A stretch of 64,000 bases of DNA from positions 1-64,000 of the forward strand of contig JASGJK010000012.1 in the NCBI GenBank assembly GCA_049840795.1. Reading direction: 5' to 3'. Both the position numbers and the translations under genes were made by a program. Of this stretch, positions 9,122 to 19,463 are shown piece after piece (position 1 is the stretch's first letter; every line of letters begins with the position of its first letter). Under the pieces are notes generated by a model. That model saw only the letters and a list, made by a program, of their open reading frames with translations, ran no database searches and had not been told where the DNA came from. This DNA is from UPXZ01 sp049840795 (GTDB lineage: Bacteria > Bacteroidota > Bacteroidia > Bacteroidales > Paludibacteraceae).

Positions 9122-10785
9122 ATGAAACGAAAACTCTTTTTCCCCTTGTTTTTTTTAATACTGCTGTCCGGATGTAAGACAACGGATGAACCTGTCGTGA
9201 CTCCGCCGGTAAACGCGTACATTGAAAGTGCCGACATTAACGGTTATGCTCTTTCTAATGGACAATCGGCATATAACGTTCCGGCTGATTCGGTTGTTTT
9301 TCATCTTCGTTTTTCTGCTAATATCAATACAAAAGCGATTGATCCTGCCAAACTTTTTATAAGCAATGGGATAGATACGGCTTTTGCTCTTCTAAATACT
9401 ACATCGCAACAAGAGCTGAGTTTTCGCGTCCGTAAAACGTTAAACAAATTTACACCATACACTTTATATGTAACAAGTGGAGAATATCTGGGCGTAAAGC
9501 TAATCGACGATTACAGTTATTCGTTCATTACCGAACTGGATTCCACCCCAAAATATCCTGCCGTTTCGGACGATGAGTTGCTTACCCTCGTACAAAAGCA
9601 GACATTTAAGTACTTTTGGGATTATGCTCATCCTGTATCAGGCTTAGCCCGCGAGCGCTACGGTTCCGGCGAAACCGTTACTTCCGGCGGCTCTGGGTTT
9701 GGTATTATGTCTATTCCGGTTGCTATCGAAAGAGGGTTTATCACCCGTGAGCAAGGCTTGGAGCGAATGACCAAAATCGTAGGTTTTCTTAAAAATACAG
9801 CCGAGAAGTTTCACGGCGCTTTTCCACATTGGCTCAACGGCACCACGGGTAAAGTAATACCTTTCAGCGCTAAAGACAATGGAGCGGATTTGGTGGAAAC
9901 CGCTTTCCTTATACAAGGATTGCTCGCCGTGCAGCAATACTTTAACCAAAACACAACGGAAGAGACAACACTTTACAATAATATAGAAAATATTTGGAGA
10001 GGAGTAGAGTGGAGCTGGTTCCGGCGAAACGGACAACAGAAATTATATTGGCACTGGTCGCCAAGTGACGATTGGGCTATGAATATGCCCATCACCGGAT
10101 GGAACGAAGGATTGATTGCTTATGTGCTTGCGGCTTCATCTCCAACATATTCCATCGATAAATCGGTGTACGACGAAGGATTTATGCGAAACGGAGGAGC
10201 AAAGAACGGTAAATTATTCTACAATATACAACTTCCGCTTGGCGAAGATAGAGGCGGTCCGCTCTTTTTTACACATTACTCATTTTTGGGGCTCGACCCC
10301 GTGGTTTGTCAGATACTTATGCTAATTATTGGACACAAAATACGGCACACGCAAAGATTAATTATAGTTACTGTGTTGAAAATCCACGGAAAAACTTCGG
10401 ATACAGCAACGAGTGCTGGGGGCTTACAGCCAGCGATATACCTAATGGATATACGGCCTCATCTCCGAATAACGATGTAGGAGTGATTGCCCCTACCGCC
10501 GCACTGGCATCTTTCCCCTACACACCGGAAGAAAGCATGCGCGCGCTCCATTTCTTCTATTATACGCTCGGAGATAAAATGTGGGGCGAGTATGGATTCA
10601 AAGACGCTTTTAGTTTGAACAAACGATGGTTTGCCGATTCGTATTTAGCCATTGATCAGGGACCGATTATAGTGATGATAGAAAATTATAGAACAGGAAT
10701 GCTGTGGAACTTATTTATGCAAAATGCCGCAGTGAAACAGGGATTGATAAAATTGGGATTTCAGTCAACGCAACATTATTTTTAA
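9122..10785 (+). CDS. GH144-type endo-beta-1,2-glucanase lipoprotein (glycoamylase domain), one frameshift
   Basis: Lipoprotein (LILLSGC) with an Ig-like domain (about residues 25-145) followed by a PF10091 'glycoamylase' domain, the COG5368/GH144 fold. Members characterised in Chitinophaga and Bacteroidota are endo-beta-1,2-glucanases. Marks of the domain are LVQKQTFKYFWDYAHPVSGL, SGGSGFGIMSIPVAIERG, HWSPSDDWAMNMPITGWNE, FFTHYSFLGLDPRGL, NECWGLTASD and IDQGPIIVMIENYRTG. A C is missing from a C run near 10300; the correction gives LDPRGLSDTYANYW and joins the two frames. It would cleave the polymer at the cell surface to feed SusCD. The stop codon overlaps the start of a MITE. Confidence 0.88.
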
Positions 10786-11004
10786 TAGAGATTATATAGA
10801 ATAGAAGATTATAGCAGTGATAATCAGTTAAAAGCAAATCAATCCCCTTGCCCTCTTTTCAAAGGGTGAATGCGGAGTACAATGGACGGATGTCTTCAAT
10901 ACTACTTACGATGCAAAAAGTCCCCTTTGGCGAAAGCGGATTTAGGGAAATTAAAAGCCGCTGCATATTAAACATATAACATACTAATTAATATAATCTC
11001 TAAT
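10784..11004 (+). repeat. MITE family 1, complete copy
   Basis: 221 bp element with terminal inverted repeats (left AATAGAGATTATATAGAAT; right end reads the same theme on the other strand). Inside, two C/G-rich arms pair (AATCCCCTTGCCCTCTTTT and AAGTCCCCTTTGGCGAAAG). There is no coding capacity. Two or three of its first bases form the stop codon of the GH144 gene. Confidence 0.75.
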
Positions 11005-11264
11005 ATTCTTCAATAAGAAGTCATCTTGACTTTTTTTGAAAAACATAGAAAACATAGTTTTCATTATTATTTTCTCTTATTTTCGTGAACATAGAGAAAA
11101 ATATCTTCGATATTTTTAGACTATGTGGTCGAAATGCGGTAAAAATGAAATTAAAATTGACTTAAAAAGACTATTGTTCACTATGTTTTTAAAAGTAGAG
11201 ACGAGTTCTAACCTTATAGATTGCCATATATAAATAATTTACAAACATTAAACAAATTAACATC
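11005..11264 (+). other. AT-rich leader before T9SS jelly-roll gene
   Basis: No gene seen. It contains a short hairpin at 11097-11117 (AAAAATATC / GATATTTTT, loop TTC) and repeats of the word ACATAG (near 11043, 11052, 11090). No convincing promoter consensus was found. Confidence 0.4.
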
Positions 11265-12107
11265 ATGAAAAAAAGTTACTTATTTTTAGCCGCGTTGGCT
11301 ATTGCAGTAAATGTAGAGGCAGAAAGCACAAAAACTTACTTCTTTGATTTTGGGTTTACCAATCCTACAACGGAATATAACAACAGTAATTTATATGATA
11401 CCGCCCCGTTTTTTATCGTGGATAATGCCGGAGTTACTTCAGCCATCACGCTGACTACTACCGATCCATTGTTTAGCGGCGAAAATTCAAATGGAACAAC
11501 TGCACCGACCGGAGATGCTGCGATTTTTCAAAATAACTCAACCAGAGACAATGTATTTGGGTTTACCAATTGGGGCACAAACGGTACACAAGACCGGGGT
11601 GAATTTACACTTACCGGACTCAATCCTTCCAATATTTATACTTTTGACTTTTTTGGATCGAGAACAAGTGTATCGGATAATCGCGAAACGTTATTTACCG
11701 TAACGGGAGCAACTGCTTCGTCGGTAGCGTTAAATACATCGAATAATACTTCGTCGATATGCACAGCCTCCAATATTCATCCCGATGCTACCGGAAAAAT
11801 TACCGTTACCATTACGGCAGGTCCTAATAATACAAATGCATCTCTATTCTTTTATTTAGCCGCGATGAGATTAACGGAGAATATAGCTTCCGCTGTAAAT
11901 CATCTACAATCTGATAACGTTCAATTATATTACTCAAACGCTTCCGTTTATGTAAATAACCTATCAGGGAATATTAAAATATATAATTTGACAGGTAAAA
12001 AAATTGCGGAAGGTACTACCAACGGAGGAAAATTCGATGTTCAATTGAATAAAGGAATTTATTTGGTGAAGATAGGAAGTATCGCACGAAAAATGGTAGT
12101 GAAATAA
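11265..12107 (+). CDS. Secreted jelly-roll protein with T9SS sorting domain
   Basis: 280 residues: a signal peptide (MKKSYLFLAALAIAVNVEA), a beta-rich domain (about 22-210), and a T9SS type-A-like C-terminal sorting domain (IKIYNLTGKKIAEG...NKGIYLVKIGSIARKMVVK). The beta domain closely parallels the second half of the protein at 12447-13925: both have YFFDFG/YIDFGS starts, D(N/)FFG..FGFT-type motifs, ELSGLNP/TLTGLNP, FFGSR/IFGSRA and AGPNN.N..FFY.(A/G)AM. It is therefore a stand-alone copy of that module, possibly a carbohydrate-binding domain exported to the surface. No catalytic motif was recognised. Confidence 0.75.
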   Translation: MKKSYLFLAALAIAVNVEAESTKTYFFDFGFTNPTTEYNNSNLYDTAPFFIVDNAGVTSAITLTTTDPLFSGENSNGTTAPTGDAAIFQNNSTRDNVFGFTNWGTNGTQDRGEFTLTGLNPSNIYTFDFFGSRTSVSDNRETLFTVTGATASSVALNTSNNTSSICTASNIHPDATGKITVTITAGPNNTNASLFFYLAAMRLTENIASAVNHLQSDNVQLYYSNASVYVNNLSGNIKIYNLTGKKIAEGTTNGGKFDVQLNKGIYLVKIGSIARKMVVK

Positions 12108-12191
12108 ATTTAGACACTTTTTATATACACGGCAAATCTATAAGGTATAACACAATTTTCAGATTTGAATATCTCGTTTATACGAAGGCTT

Positions 12192-12409
12192 ATTAGAGAT
12201 TATATAGAATAGAAAATTATAGTAGTGATAATCAGTTAAAAGCAAATCAATCCCCCTGCCCCTTTTTCAAAGGGTGAATGCGGAGTACAATGGACGGATG
12301 TCTTCAATACTACTTACGATGCAAAAGTCCCCTTTGGGGAAAGGGGATTTAGGGGAATTGCAAGCCGCTGTATATTAAATGTATAACATTCTAATAATAT
12401 AATCTTTAT
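12192..12409 (+). repeat. MITE family 1, complete copy
   Basis: 218 bp, starting ATTAGAGATTATATAGAAT and ending in the degenerate inverted copy ATTCTAATAATATAATCTTTA. The internal sequence (AATGCGGAGTACAATGGACG, TACTTACGATGCAAAAGTCC) is nearly identical to 10784-11004, so the two are recent relatives. It lies between two T9SS-protein genes that share a domain. Confidence 0.75.
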
Positions 12410-12446
12410 TGAATAAAATTATTAACTTATAAAAAATTATATATAC

Positions 12447-13925
12447 ATGAAAAGAATTTTAATTTCTACGTTAACATTATTACTTGTCATCTTTACTTCA
12501 TACGGACAGTATTCGCGAGCTTCACTTTGGACAAGCAATATGGCTACTTTTGCTTCTGAAGATGCAACAAACGGTGTCAAAAAAAATGTCGTATTATTTA
12601 CAGGGAGCTCAACATTTACGATGTGGTCTTCTTTATCGACAGATTTTCCGAATTCTCCCGTGCTAAACAGAGCTTTTGGTGGATCGTGGATGACTGACTT
12701 GATATACTATTTTGGTAACGTGGTTGAACCGTATGCGCCTATTCAGGTTGTTTTATACGAAGGAGATAACGACCTGTATGGAACTACAAAAACAGCAGAA
12801 GAGTTTCTTGATGACGTTATTACTATGACCCGAATGATTAATGTGTATTATCCTGCTGCAAAAATATTGCTTGTATCTATAAAACCAAGCCCTTCAAGGA
12901 CTTCGGCTTTTGCCAAATATCAGGCAGCTAATGCGCTGATGAAATCGTATGCCGATAAAGTAAGCTACATTGATTATGTTGATACATGGACTCCAATGCT
13001 TAATGGAGATGGAACACCCAATACCACACTATTTGGTAGTGATATGTTACATATGAATGCTTCGGGTTACGCACTATGGAAGTCTATTTTGGAGCCACTC
13101 TTGTTAACAGGTAAAAACTCATCAACCTCAGATGCAAATATCTATATCGATTTTGGATCTACTGCCTTACTAAGTGGTGCAGGTTGGAATGACATAACCG
13201 ATACGCAAACAGCTAATGTTACTTTAAATGATAAAAGTGACGTTAGTACCGGTATTACACTTAAAATTACAGACCCATTCTATAATGGATATAACACTGC
13301 AGGTTCGGCTGTAACATCGGACGCTGCCGCTGATATTGTAACAACAGCTTCACAAGATAATTTTTTCGGACATACACTGGCTTGGGGAGCTACCGCCGCT
13401 AATCCTTTAGGCGAAATCGAATTAAGTGGATTAAATCCCAACAAGTATTATACATTTACCATTTTTGGGTCGAGAGCAAATTCTACCGATATAAGAGAAA
13501 CCTTATACACAGCGGTAGGATTAAATTCGACTAAAACAGCAACACTCGACTGCTCCAATAATACTTCTAAAGTGGCTGAATTGAAATCAATCAGCCCCAA
13601 TAGTCAGGGAAAAATTATAATTAAAGTAGAAGCCGGTCCCAATAATAATAATGAAACTAAATTCTTCTATATTGGCGCAATGAAAATTTCTATATCTGAC
13701 GTCCCAAGTGGCGTGATTGCCCTATCGGTAGATAAAACGGCCGTGTATTACAAAAACGGAGTACTGAACATAGGTGATATTACCGGTAAAGTATCTGTTT
13801 TTGATACTACAGGAAAGAAAGTAGGTGAAGGGCAGTCTGTTTTCGGCAACTTTAAGATCAACTTGAGTAAAGGAATATACATAGCAAAAATGGATAATTT
13901 CAAACGTAAATTTATAGTGGATTGA
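12447..13925 (+). CDS. SGNH/GDSL hydrolase with jelly-roll and T9SS sorting domain
   Basis: 492 residues. After the signal peptide (ends SYGQ) comes an SGNH esterase-like domain (about 25-220): block I is VLFTGSSTFTMW (a GSS in place of the usual GDS), then NRAFGGSWMTDL, YEGDNDL (GxND block) and DMLHMNASGYALW with the D-x-x-H pair. From about 230 to 420 there is the same beta module as in the preceding protein, and the last 75 residues form a T9SS sorting domain (GKVSVFDTTGKKVGEG...GIYIAKMDNFKRKFIVD). Probable activity is deacylation of a substituted glycan, for example removal of acyl groups from a beta-1,2-glucan. That is an inference from locus context. Confidence 0.8.
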   Translation: MKRILISTLTLLLVIFTSYGQYSRASLWTSNMATFASEDATNGVKKNVVLFTGSSTFTMWSSLSTDFPNSPVLNRAFGGSWMTDLIYYFGNVVEPYAPIQVVLYEGDNDLYGTTKTAEEFLDDVITMTRMINVYYPAAKILLVSIKPSPSRTSAFAKYQAANALMKSYADKVSYIDYVDTWTPMLNGDGTPNTTLFGSDMLHMNASGYALWKSILEPLLLTGKNSSTSDANIYIDFGSTALLSGAGWNDITDTQTANVTLNDKSDVSTGITLKITDPFYNGYNTAGSAVTSDAAADIVTTASQDNFFGHTLAWGATAANPLGEIELSGLNPNKYYTFTIFGSRANSTDIRETLYTAVGLNSTKTATLDCSNNTSKVAELKSISPNSQGKIIIKVEAGPNNNNETKFFYIGAMKISISDVPSGVIALSVDKTAVYYKNGVLNIGDITGKVSVFDTTGKKVGEGQSVFGNFKINLSKGIYIAKMDNFKRKFIVD

Positions 13926-13977
13926 TAACTGGTTGAATAATTGGTTGTTGTGATAAATTGTTTTTATTTGAACACAT

Positions 13978-14021
13978 AACTATTAATACAATTCACTGTA
14001 AATGTGAATGTATTAATAGTT
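13978..14021. terminator. Long hairpin after SGNH gene
   Basis: An 18-19 bp stem: AACTATTAATACAATTCAC pairs with GTGAATGTATTAATAGTT (one bulged base) around a 7 nt loop. No T run follows, so it may be an RNA-stabilising or recombination-derived palindrome rather than a classical terminator. Confidence 0.5.
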
Positions 14022-14392
14022 ATAAAGTGACATAAATATGTTGATGATCTTCGGTGGGGATGAGGTCGGTAACAAAACAAGTAATCTTGATTTTAAAAGA
14101 TCTGCGTCTGTTGTCTTTATAAGATGAAAAAGGCAGTGTCACACAAATTGGTAGCGATATTATAATTACTTTGAAATGGTAAATCAGCGATATAGGTTTT
14201 GATTTGTGCTACGCGGAGCTTTTATGCCTAATTATGTTATTTGTCTGTCTGACGATTATTGCAATGCCTCGAAGCAAGTCTTCCGGTTTTACCCTTACGA
14301 AGTGTCTTAAACCACACTTAATTTGTAGGCTATGTCTGATAGCGTAGTTACATTAATAATTGCTTTGCAGTTGTAAGATAAAGAAAAAATAG
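14022..14392. other. Intergenic stretch, no gene recognised
   Basis: About 370 bp between the hairpin and the MITE family 2 short copy. I see no ORF with coding character, no repeat shared with the rest of the window and no promoter consensus. It may be decayed coding DNA. Confidence 0.4.
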
Positions 14393-14486
14393 ATGATTAT
14401 CCGTAAAACGACCTAAAAATTAATTGCCACGCCTTTTAAGGCGTGGCAACTGAAGAAACATACTATGTCGCTTTGCGGATAATCAT
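14393..14486 (+). repeat. MITE family 2, short form
   Basis: 94 bp, bounded by the inverted repeats ATGATTATCCGTAAAACGAC and GTCGCTTTGCGGATAATCAT. The centre is one palindrome, CCACGCCTTTTAAGGCGTGG. The 215 bp copies at 15921 and 46948 have the same ends but two such palindromes with 120 bp between them. This copy thus looks like a deletion between the palindromes. Confidence 0.8.
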
Positions 14487-14519
14487 TAAAAATTTATGTA
14501 ATCATTAAAAAATAAAGAT

Positions 14520-15919
14520 ATGCTAACTAAATTTATACATAGTTGTTGCTTGCTGTTACTTTTAATTTTATTTCAAAGTTGCAACCCGCCAAAAGACGTA
14601 AACAAATACAAATCATTCGGTAAGATTGACTATACACTTACTACCGACGATGAAGCTATGTTGGACTCCATTCAGTACAAAACATTTCAGTACTTTCTGA
14701 ACGAACACCATCCCGAACACGGTATAATGAAAGACCGCGCTAAAGCCGGATCACACGCAAGCATTGCCGCCACCGGATTCGGATTACCGGCATTTGCTGT
14801 TGGCGTTGAGCACAACTGGATTTCGCGCGAAAAAGCGGTGGATATCACGCTTAAAACATTACGTTATTTTGCCAACTCGGTTCAAAGCGATACCGATTCT
14901 TTAGCCATCGGTTACAAAGGATTTTATTATCATTTTATCGGGATGGAATCAGGCAAACGCGAATGGAATTGTAGTTATCTTCCATTGATACTGGACTGTT
15001 GATGATGGGGGTTATTTTTGCCCGAAATTATTACGACAAAAACACACCGGAGGAAAAAGAAATCAGAGAATTGTCAGAGAAATTACTCGGAAGAATGGAT
15101 TGGAGCGTGTTTTATATGGATGAAAAATCGAATCATCCTTTCACCATTTCGATGGCGTGGAAACCGGAAGAAGGCATCACAAACTGGGGCTGGCACGGTT
15201 ATACCGAAGGGTTGTTTCTCTACATTCTGGCGGCGGGCACCGGTATCGAAAACCCCGAAAAAGCATACAATGGCTGGCTGCGTACTTATACGTGGAAAAC
15301 GCCTTATCCGGGCTTGTCACACGTTACATTTCCACCGCTTTTCGGACATCAATTTTCACATACATTCATTGATTTTCGCGGATTGGCTGACCCGTATCTG
15401 AAAGAAAAAGGGATCGATTATTTTGAAAACTCAAGGCGTGCCACACGCACACAGCAACAGTATGCCATCGAAAATCCCAAAGGTTGGGTGGGATATGATT
15501 CGTTAACGTGGGGTTTTACGGCTACTGATGGACCCGGAAGCGCTTACAACTTTGGTGATAAAAAGTTTGAAGGCTATGCAGGGCGTGGATCAAGCGGAAA
15601 AGACGATACCGTAGGCGAAGACGGTACGTTGGCACCTTATGGAGTACTTTCATCGTTACCGTTTACCCCCGAACTTTCGTTAGCCACTATCAGAAATATG
15701 AATGCAAAGTATGGCGATAAAATCTGGGGAAAATATGGATATTACGATGCCTTTAATCCTACAGCAAAATGGGTGGATGACGATTTCATCGGTATTGACC
15801 AGGGACCGATGCTGCTGATGATAGAGAATTTACGCACCGGTTTGGTTTGGAATTATGTAATGAAAGATCCGGTCATTCAAAAAGGTCTGAAATCGCTGCA
15901 TTTTGAATACATTAAATAA
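14520..15919 (+). CDS. GH144-like glycoamylase-domain lipoprotein, one frameshift
   Basis: Lipoprotein (LLLILFQSC) with a complete PF10091 domain but no Ig-like domain. Motifs: MLDSIQYKTFQYFLNEHHPEHGIMKDR, ASIAATGFGLPAFAVGVEH, the corrected CELSSIDTGLLMMGVIFA, WGWHGYTEGLFLYILAAG, FPPLFGHQFSHTFIDFRG, LTWGFTATDGPG and FIGIDQGPMLLMIENLRTG. A G is missing near 14974; inserting it joins both frames. It belongs to a different subfamily from the 9122 protein, so it may differ in cleavage mode or chain length preference (for example exo- or oligosaccharide-acting). Two MITE family 2 copies flank it almost symmetrically (14393-14486 and 15921-16137). Confidence 0.82.
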
Positions 15920-15920
15920 T

Positions 15921-16137
15921 ATGATTATCCGTAAAACGACCTAAAAATTAATTGCCACGCCTTTTAAGGCGTGGATCCAATATCCGGAATGAAAAATGGC
16001 TTTAGCCAAAATATATGATTATTTCTATAGATTTAGGATAAACTTGGACTGGAGCCCACAAATTACTATTTTGTAATCCACGCCTTAAATGGCATGGCAA
16101 CTGAAGAAATATACTATGTCGCTTTGCGGATAATCAT
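15921..16137 (+). repeat. MITE family 2, long form
   Basis: 217 bp with the same 20 bp inverted ends as 14393-14486. It holds two CCACGCCTT-type palindromes at 15955-15975 and about 16077-16097, and an interior containing GGCTTTAGCCAAAATATATG and GGACTGGAGCCCACAAATT. It begins two bases after the preceding stop codon. No ORF. Confidence 0.8.
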
Positions 16138-16185
16138 ATTAAATAATCGAATAATATCTTTAGTAAAAAACACACATTAACAACA

Positions 16186-19100
16186 ATGAAGATTATTTCA
16201 AAAAATATTATACTTGTGATAATTAATCTATTATCTGTCTCTTTTGTTTCGGCTCAAGTTACAACGCTTGATGATTTTAATACTGTTGACGGTTGGAAAT
16301 ACATCAAATCGGAAGGTGGTGATGTGAAAATGAATATTGCTACCGATCAGGGTCGCACCGGAACAGCTATTCGTTTAGATTACGATTTTACAAAAGGAAC
16401 GGGTTATAGCGGTTTTCAGAAACTTTTTCCTCTCAATTTGCCCGATAATTATGAAATCTCGTTTTGGATGAAGGCAAATTCGCCATCAAACAATTTTGAA
16501 TTCAAAGTGGTCGATGCTTCGGGCGATAATGTTTGGTTTGTAAACCACCGCAACTTTGTTTTTCCTACGGAATGGAAAAAAATTAAAATCAAAAAAAGAA
16601 ATTTAGAGTTTGCTTGGGGACCCAATCCAAGTCCAAAACCTCTACGTATTGATAGAATTGAGTTCACCATTGCTTCTCTGGTGGGTGGTAAAGGCACTAT
16701 TTGGGTCGACGATTTTGAAATTTGAACAACTTCCTCCCGAAACGGCAAATTATCCACAGCCGGTAGTCACTTTTCTGCCTAAAACTAAAAAGAGTGCCGA
16801 TGTTTTGTTTGATGGAAAACCGGAAACTTTTTGGACATCTAAAAACGGCAAGAAACAGTCTGTTTTAATTGATTTGAAACAAAAAAAGAGAAATAGGCGG
16901 ATTGGATATTCAGTGGTTGAAGAATCTTTACGCATCTGATTTTGCCGTTCGATTATCGGACGATGGAAAACAGTGGGAAACCGTTTTTGTCACTACTAAA
17001 AACGCCAATCAGAGAAATATCATCCGCTTTGAGGATGCCGAACCCGGATACATCCGAGTAGATTTGAACCAATCGGTCGGGAATAATTTTGGTATAAGCG
17101 AGTTAAAATTTATAGATGCTAAAGAGGTGGATAGTAGAAATAAATTTTTGATTTACAGTGCGTCGAATGCTGAAAAAGGCGATTATCCAAGTTATTTTCT
17201 TAAGCAAGCATCATTTTTTACTCTTACCGGTGTGAACAACGATACGCAAGAAGGTCTTTTGAGTGAAAACGGAATGGTAGAAGCTGAAAAAGGAGCTTTT
17301 TCGTTGGAACCAATGATTATGCAAAACGGTAAATTGTATAATTGGAGCAATGTAGAAGTATCGCAAACGATGGGAAATTCAACCAAATCACAAGATTTTC
17401 AGTTTTTACCGGGCGTGAAATGGAAATTGGATAATTTGAATTTTACCACGCAAGTGACCTCTGCCGGCGAAGCTAACAAAAGTTCAAACTTGTACATCAA
17501 ATACTCGTTTACAAATACCACATCGCAAGCACAAAGCTTTGATTTTTTGGTACTTATAAGACCTTATCAGGTGAATCCGTATTATCAGTTCTTAAATTTA
17601 GAAGGTGGAGCGGGTAAAATTAAAACTATTCAAGGTGTTGATAATAAATCGGTTGAAATAGATGGGAAAACAATTTATTCTACACTCCCGTATCAGGATT
17701 TATCCACTTACAGTGTGAACGATGGCAATGTGGTAGCTCTGCTGAAAGATAATAAATTCAATCATCAAATATCTGTTACTGATGCTTCGAGTTTTGCCAC
17801 AGGCGTTGTGCGTTATGCAATGGCATTGCAACCCAACGAAACAAAGGTGATGTATGTGAAATTGCCATACTACAACACAAAATCGAGTTCATCGGAAATA
17901 ACCGATAATTTGGTTGCAAAAGAATTTGATGAAGGTGTAAATTACTGGACAAAACGAGTTGACCACGTAAAATTCAATTTGCCTGCTTCGGCTGATAAAT
18001 TGATTGATACCTACAAATCGCAATTGGTTTACATTTTAATCAACCGAGATAAAGCCGGTTTCCAGCCAGGCTCACGCAGTTACGAGCGCAGTTGGATACG
18101 CGATGGCTCACTAACCTCATCGGCATTGCTGAAAAACGGCATTGTTCCCGAGGTGAAAGATTATTTGAATTGGTACTCAAATTATTTGTATGAAAACGGT
18201 AAAGTTCCTTGCGTGGTGGACAAACGCGGACCCGATCCCGTACCTGAAAACGACAGCGAAGGACAATTCATTTACGCCATCCGCGAGTATTATAATTTCA
18301 CCAAAGACTTGGATTTTCTCAAGAGTCAGAATAAAAATATTTTATCGGTTGCAGGCTACATAAAACAGATGATTGACGAACGTAGTACCGATCATTATAA
18401 AAATGGCAACGACAGTGTAAGATCTTTATATGGACTTGTGCCCGAATCTATTAGCCACGAAGGCTATTCCGCTAAACCGATGCACTCGTATTGGGACAAT
18501 TTCTTCACCATCAAAGGGTTGAAAGATGCTACTGATATTCAGCATATTTTGGGAAATACTTCGGATGAAAAACGCATTGCCGAAATCCGTGATACGTTTA
18601 CTGAAAATCTGTATAATTCTATCAATTTGGCAATGAAAAACAAAGGAATAGATTACATCCCGGTGTTGTGCCGAATTAGGCGATTTTGATGCTACTTCCA
18701 CCACAGTGGCTCTCACGCCTTGTAATGAATTGCTGAATCTTCCCAAACCGCAGATTTACAATACATTTGATAAGTACTACGATTACTTTACCAAACGTAA
18801 AAACAATACCATTGATTGGATAAACTATACACCGTATGAAAATCGTGTCATCGGTTCATTTATAATGTTGAACGAGCCGGAACGTGCCCACGAACTCATC
18901 GCGTATTTCTTGCACGACCAACGTCCGCAGGCGTGGAATCATTGGGCGGAAGTTGTTTGGAAAGATTACCGAAACGCCGGATATGTGGGCGATATGCCTC
19001 ATACGTGGGTTGGATCTGATTTTGTAAATGCCATCCGTACGATGTTTGTGTATGAAAATGAGTATGATAATGCGCTGGTTTTAGCATCTGCTTTGTATCA

Positions 19101-19372
19101 GGATTGGATTGACACACCCGAAGGAATGTCGGTAAGCAACTTGCCTACTTACTATGGAGAAATTTCATACAGTATTAAAAAAAGTGGCAAATACATACAG
19201 ATTTAACATCGTAGGTGATTTGAAATTACCATCAAACGGAATAAAAATCCAAAATTTCAACGGCTCGAAATTGCCCAAAAAAGTAACCGTAAACGGTAAA
19301 GAAATTAAAACATTTACAGACAAATACATTCAAATATTACAATCGCCCGCTGAGGTGGTGATTGAGTATTGA
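16186..19372 (+). CDS. Large secreted (alpha/alpha)6-type glycoside hydrolase with N-terminal binding domains, four frameshifts
   Basis: About 1060 residues once corrected. Signal peptide ends SFVSAQ. Residues ~25-180 form a CBM11/CIA30-like jelly-roll (TLDDFNTVDGW, GTIWVDDFE). Residues ~190-315 form an F5/8 discoidin-like domain (VLFDGKPETFWTS, GYIRVDLNQS). The second half is helical with a toroid signature: RDKAGFQPGSRSYERSWIRDG, GKVPCVVDKRG, EGQFIYAIREYYNFTKD, HSYWDNFFTIKGLKDA, and later AWNHWAEVVWKD and DMPHTWVGSDF. Extra bases near 16720 (A), 16885 (A), 18672 and 19190 (A) break the frame; all corrections restore continuous protein. I do not recognise the family with certainty. Its context among GH144 and GH94 genes suggests a beta-1,2-glucan-active enzyme. 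Confidence 0.7.
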
Positions 19373-19407
19373 GTTTATATTTCGCTCGGAGAGCGATATA
19401 TACTTAA

Positions 19408-19432
19408 CCCCATACGACAAATTCGTGTGGGG
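19408..19432 (+). terminator. Hairpin between hydrolase and symporter genes
   Basis: CCCCATACGA pairs with TCGTGTGGGG (one G-U) around a 5 nt loop; a smaller stem TCGCTCGGAGAGCGA precedes it at 19382-19396. With no T run, it may be an attenuator or mRNA processing site inside an operon. Confidence 0.4.
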
Positions 19433-19463
19433 AACATAGAAATCAAAAATAACTTTATCCAAT

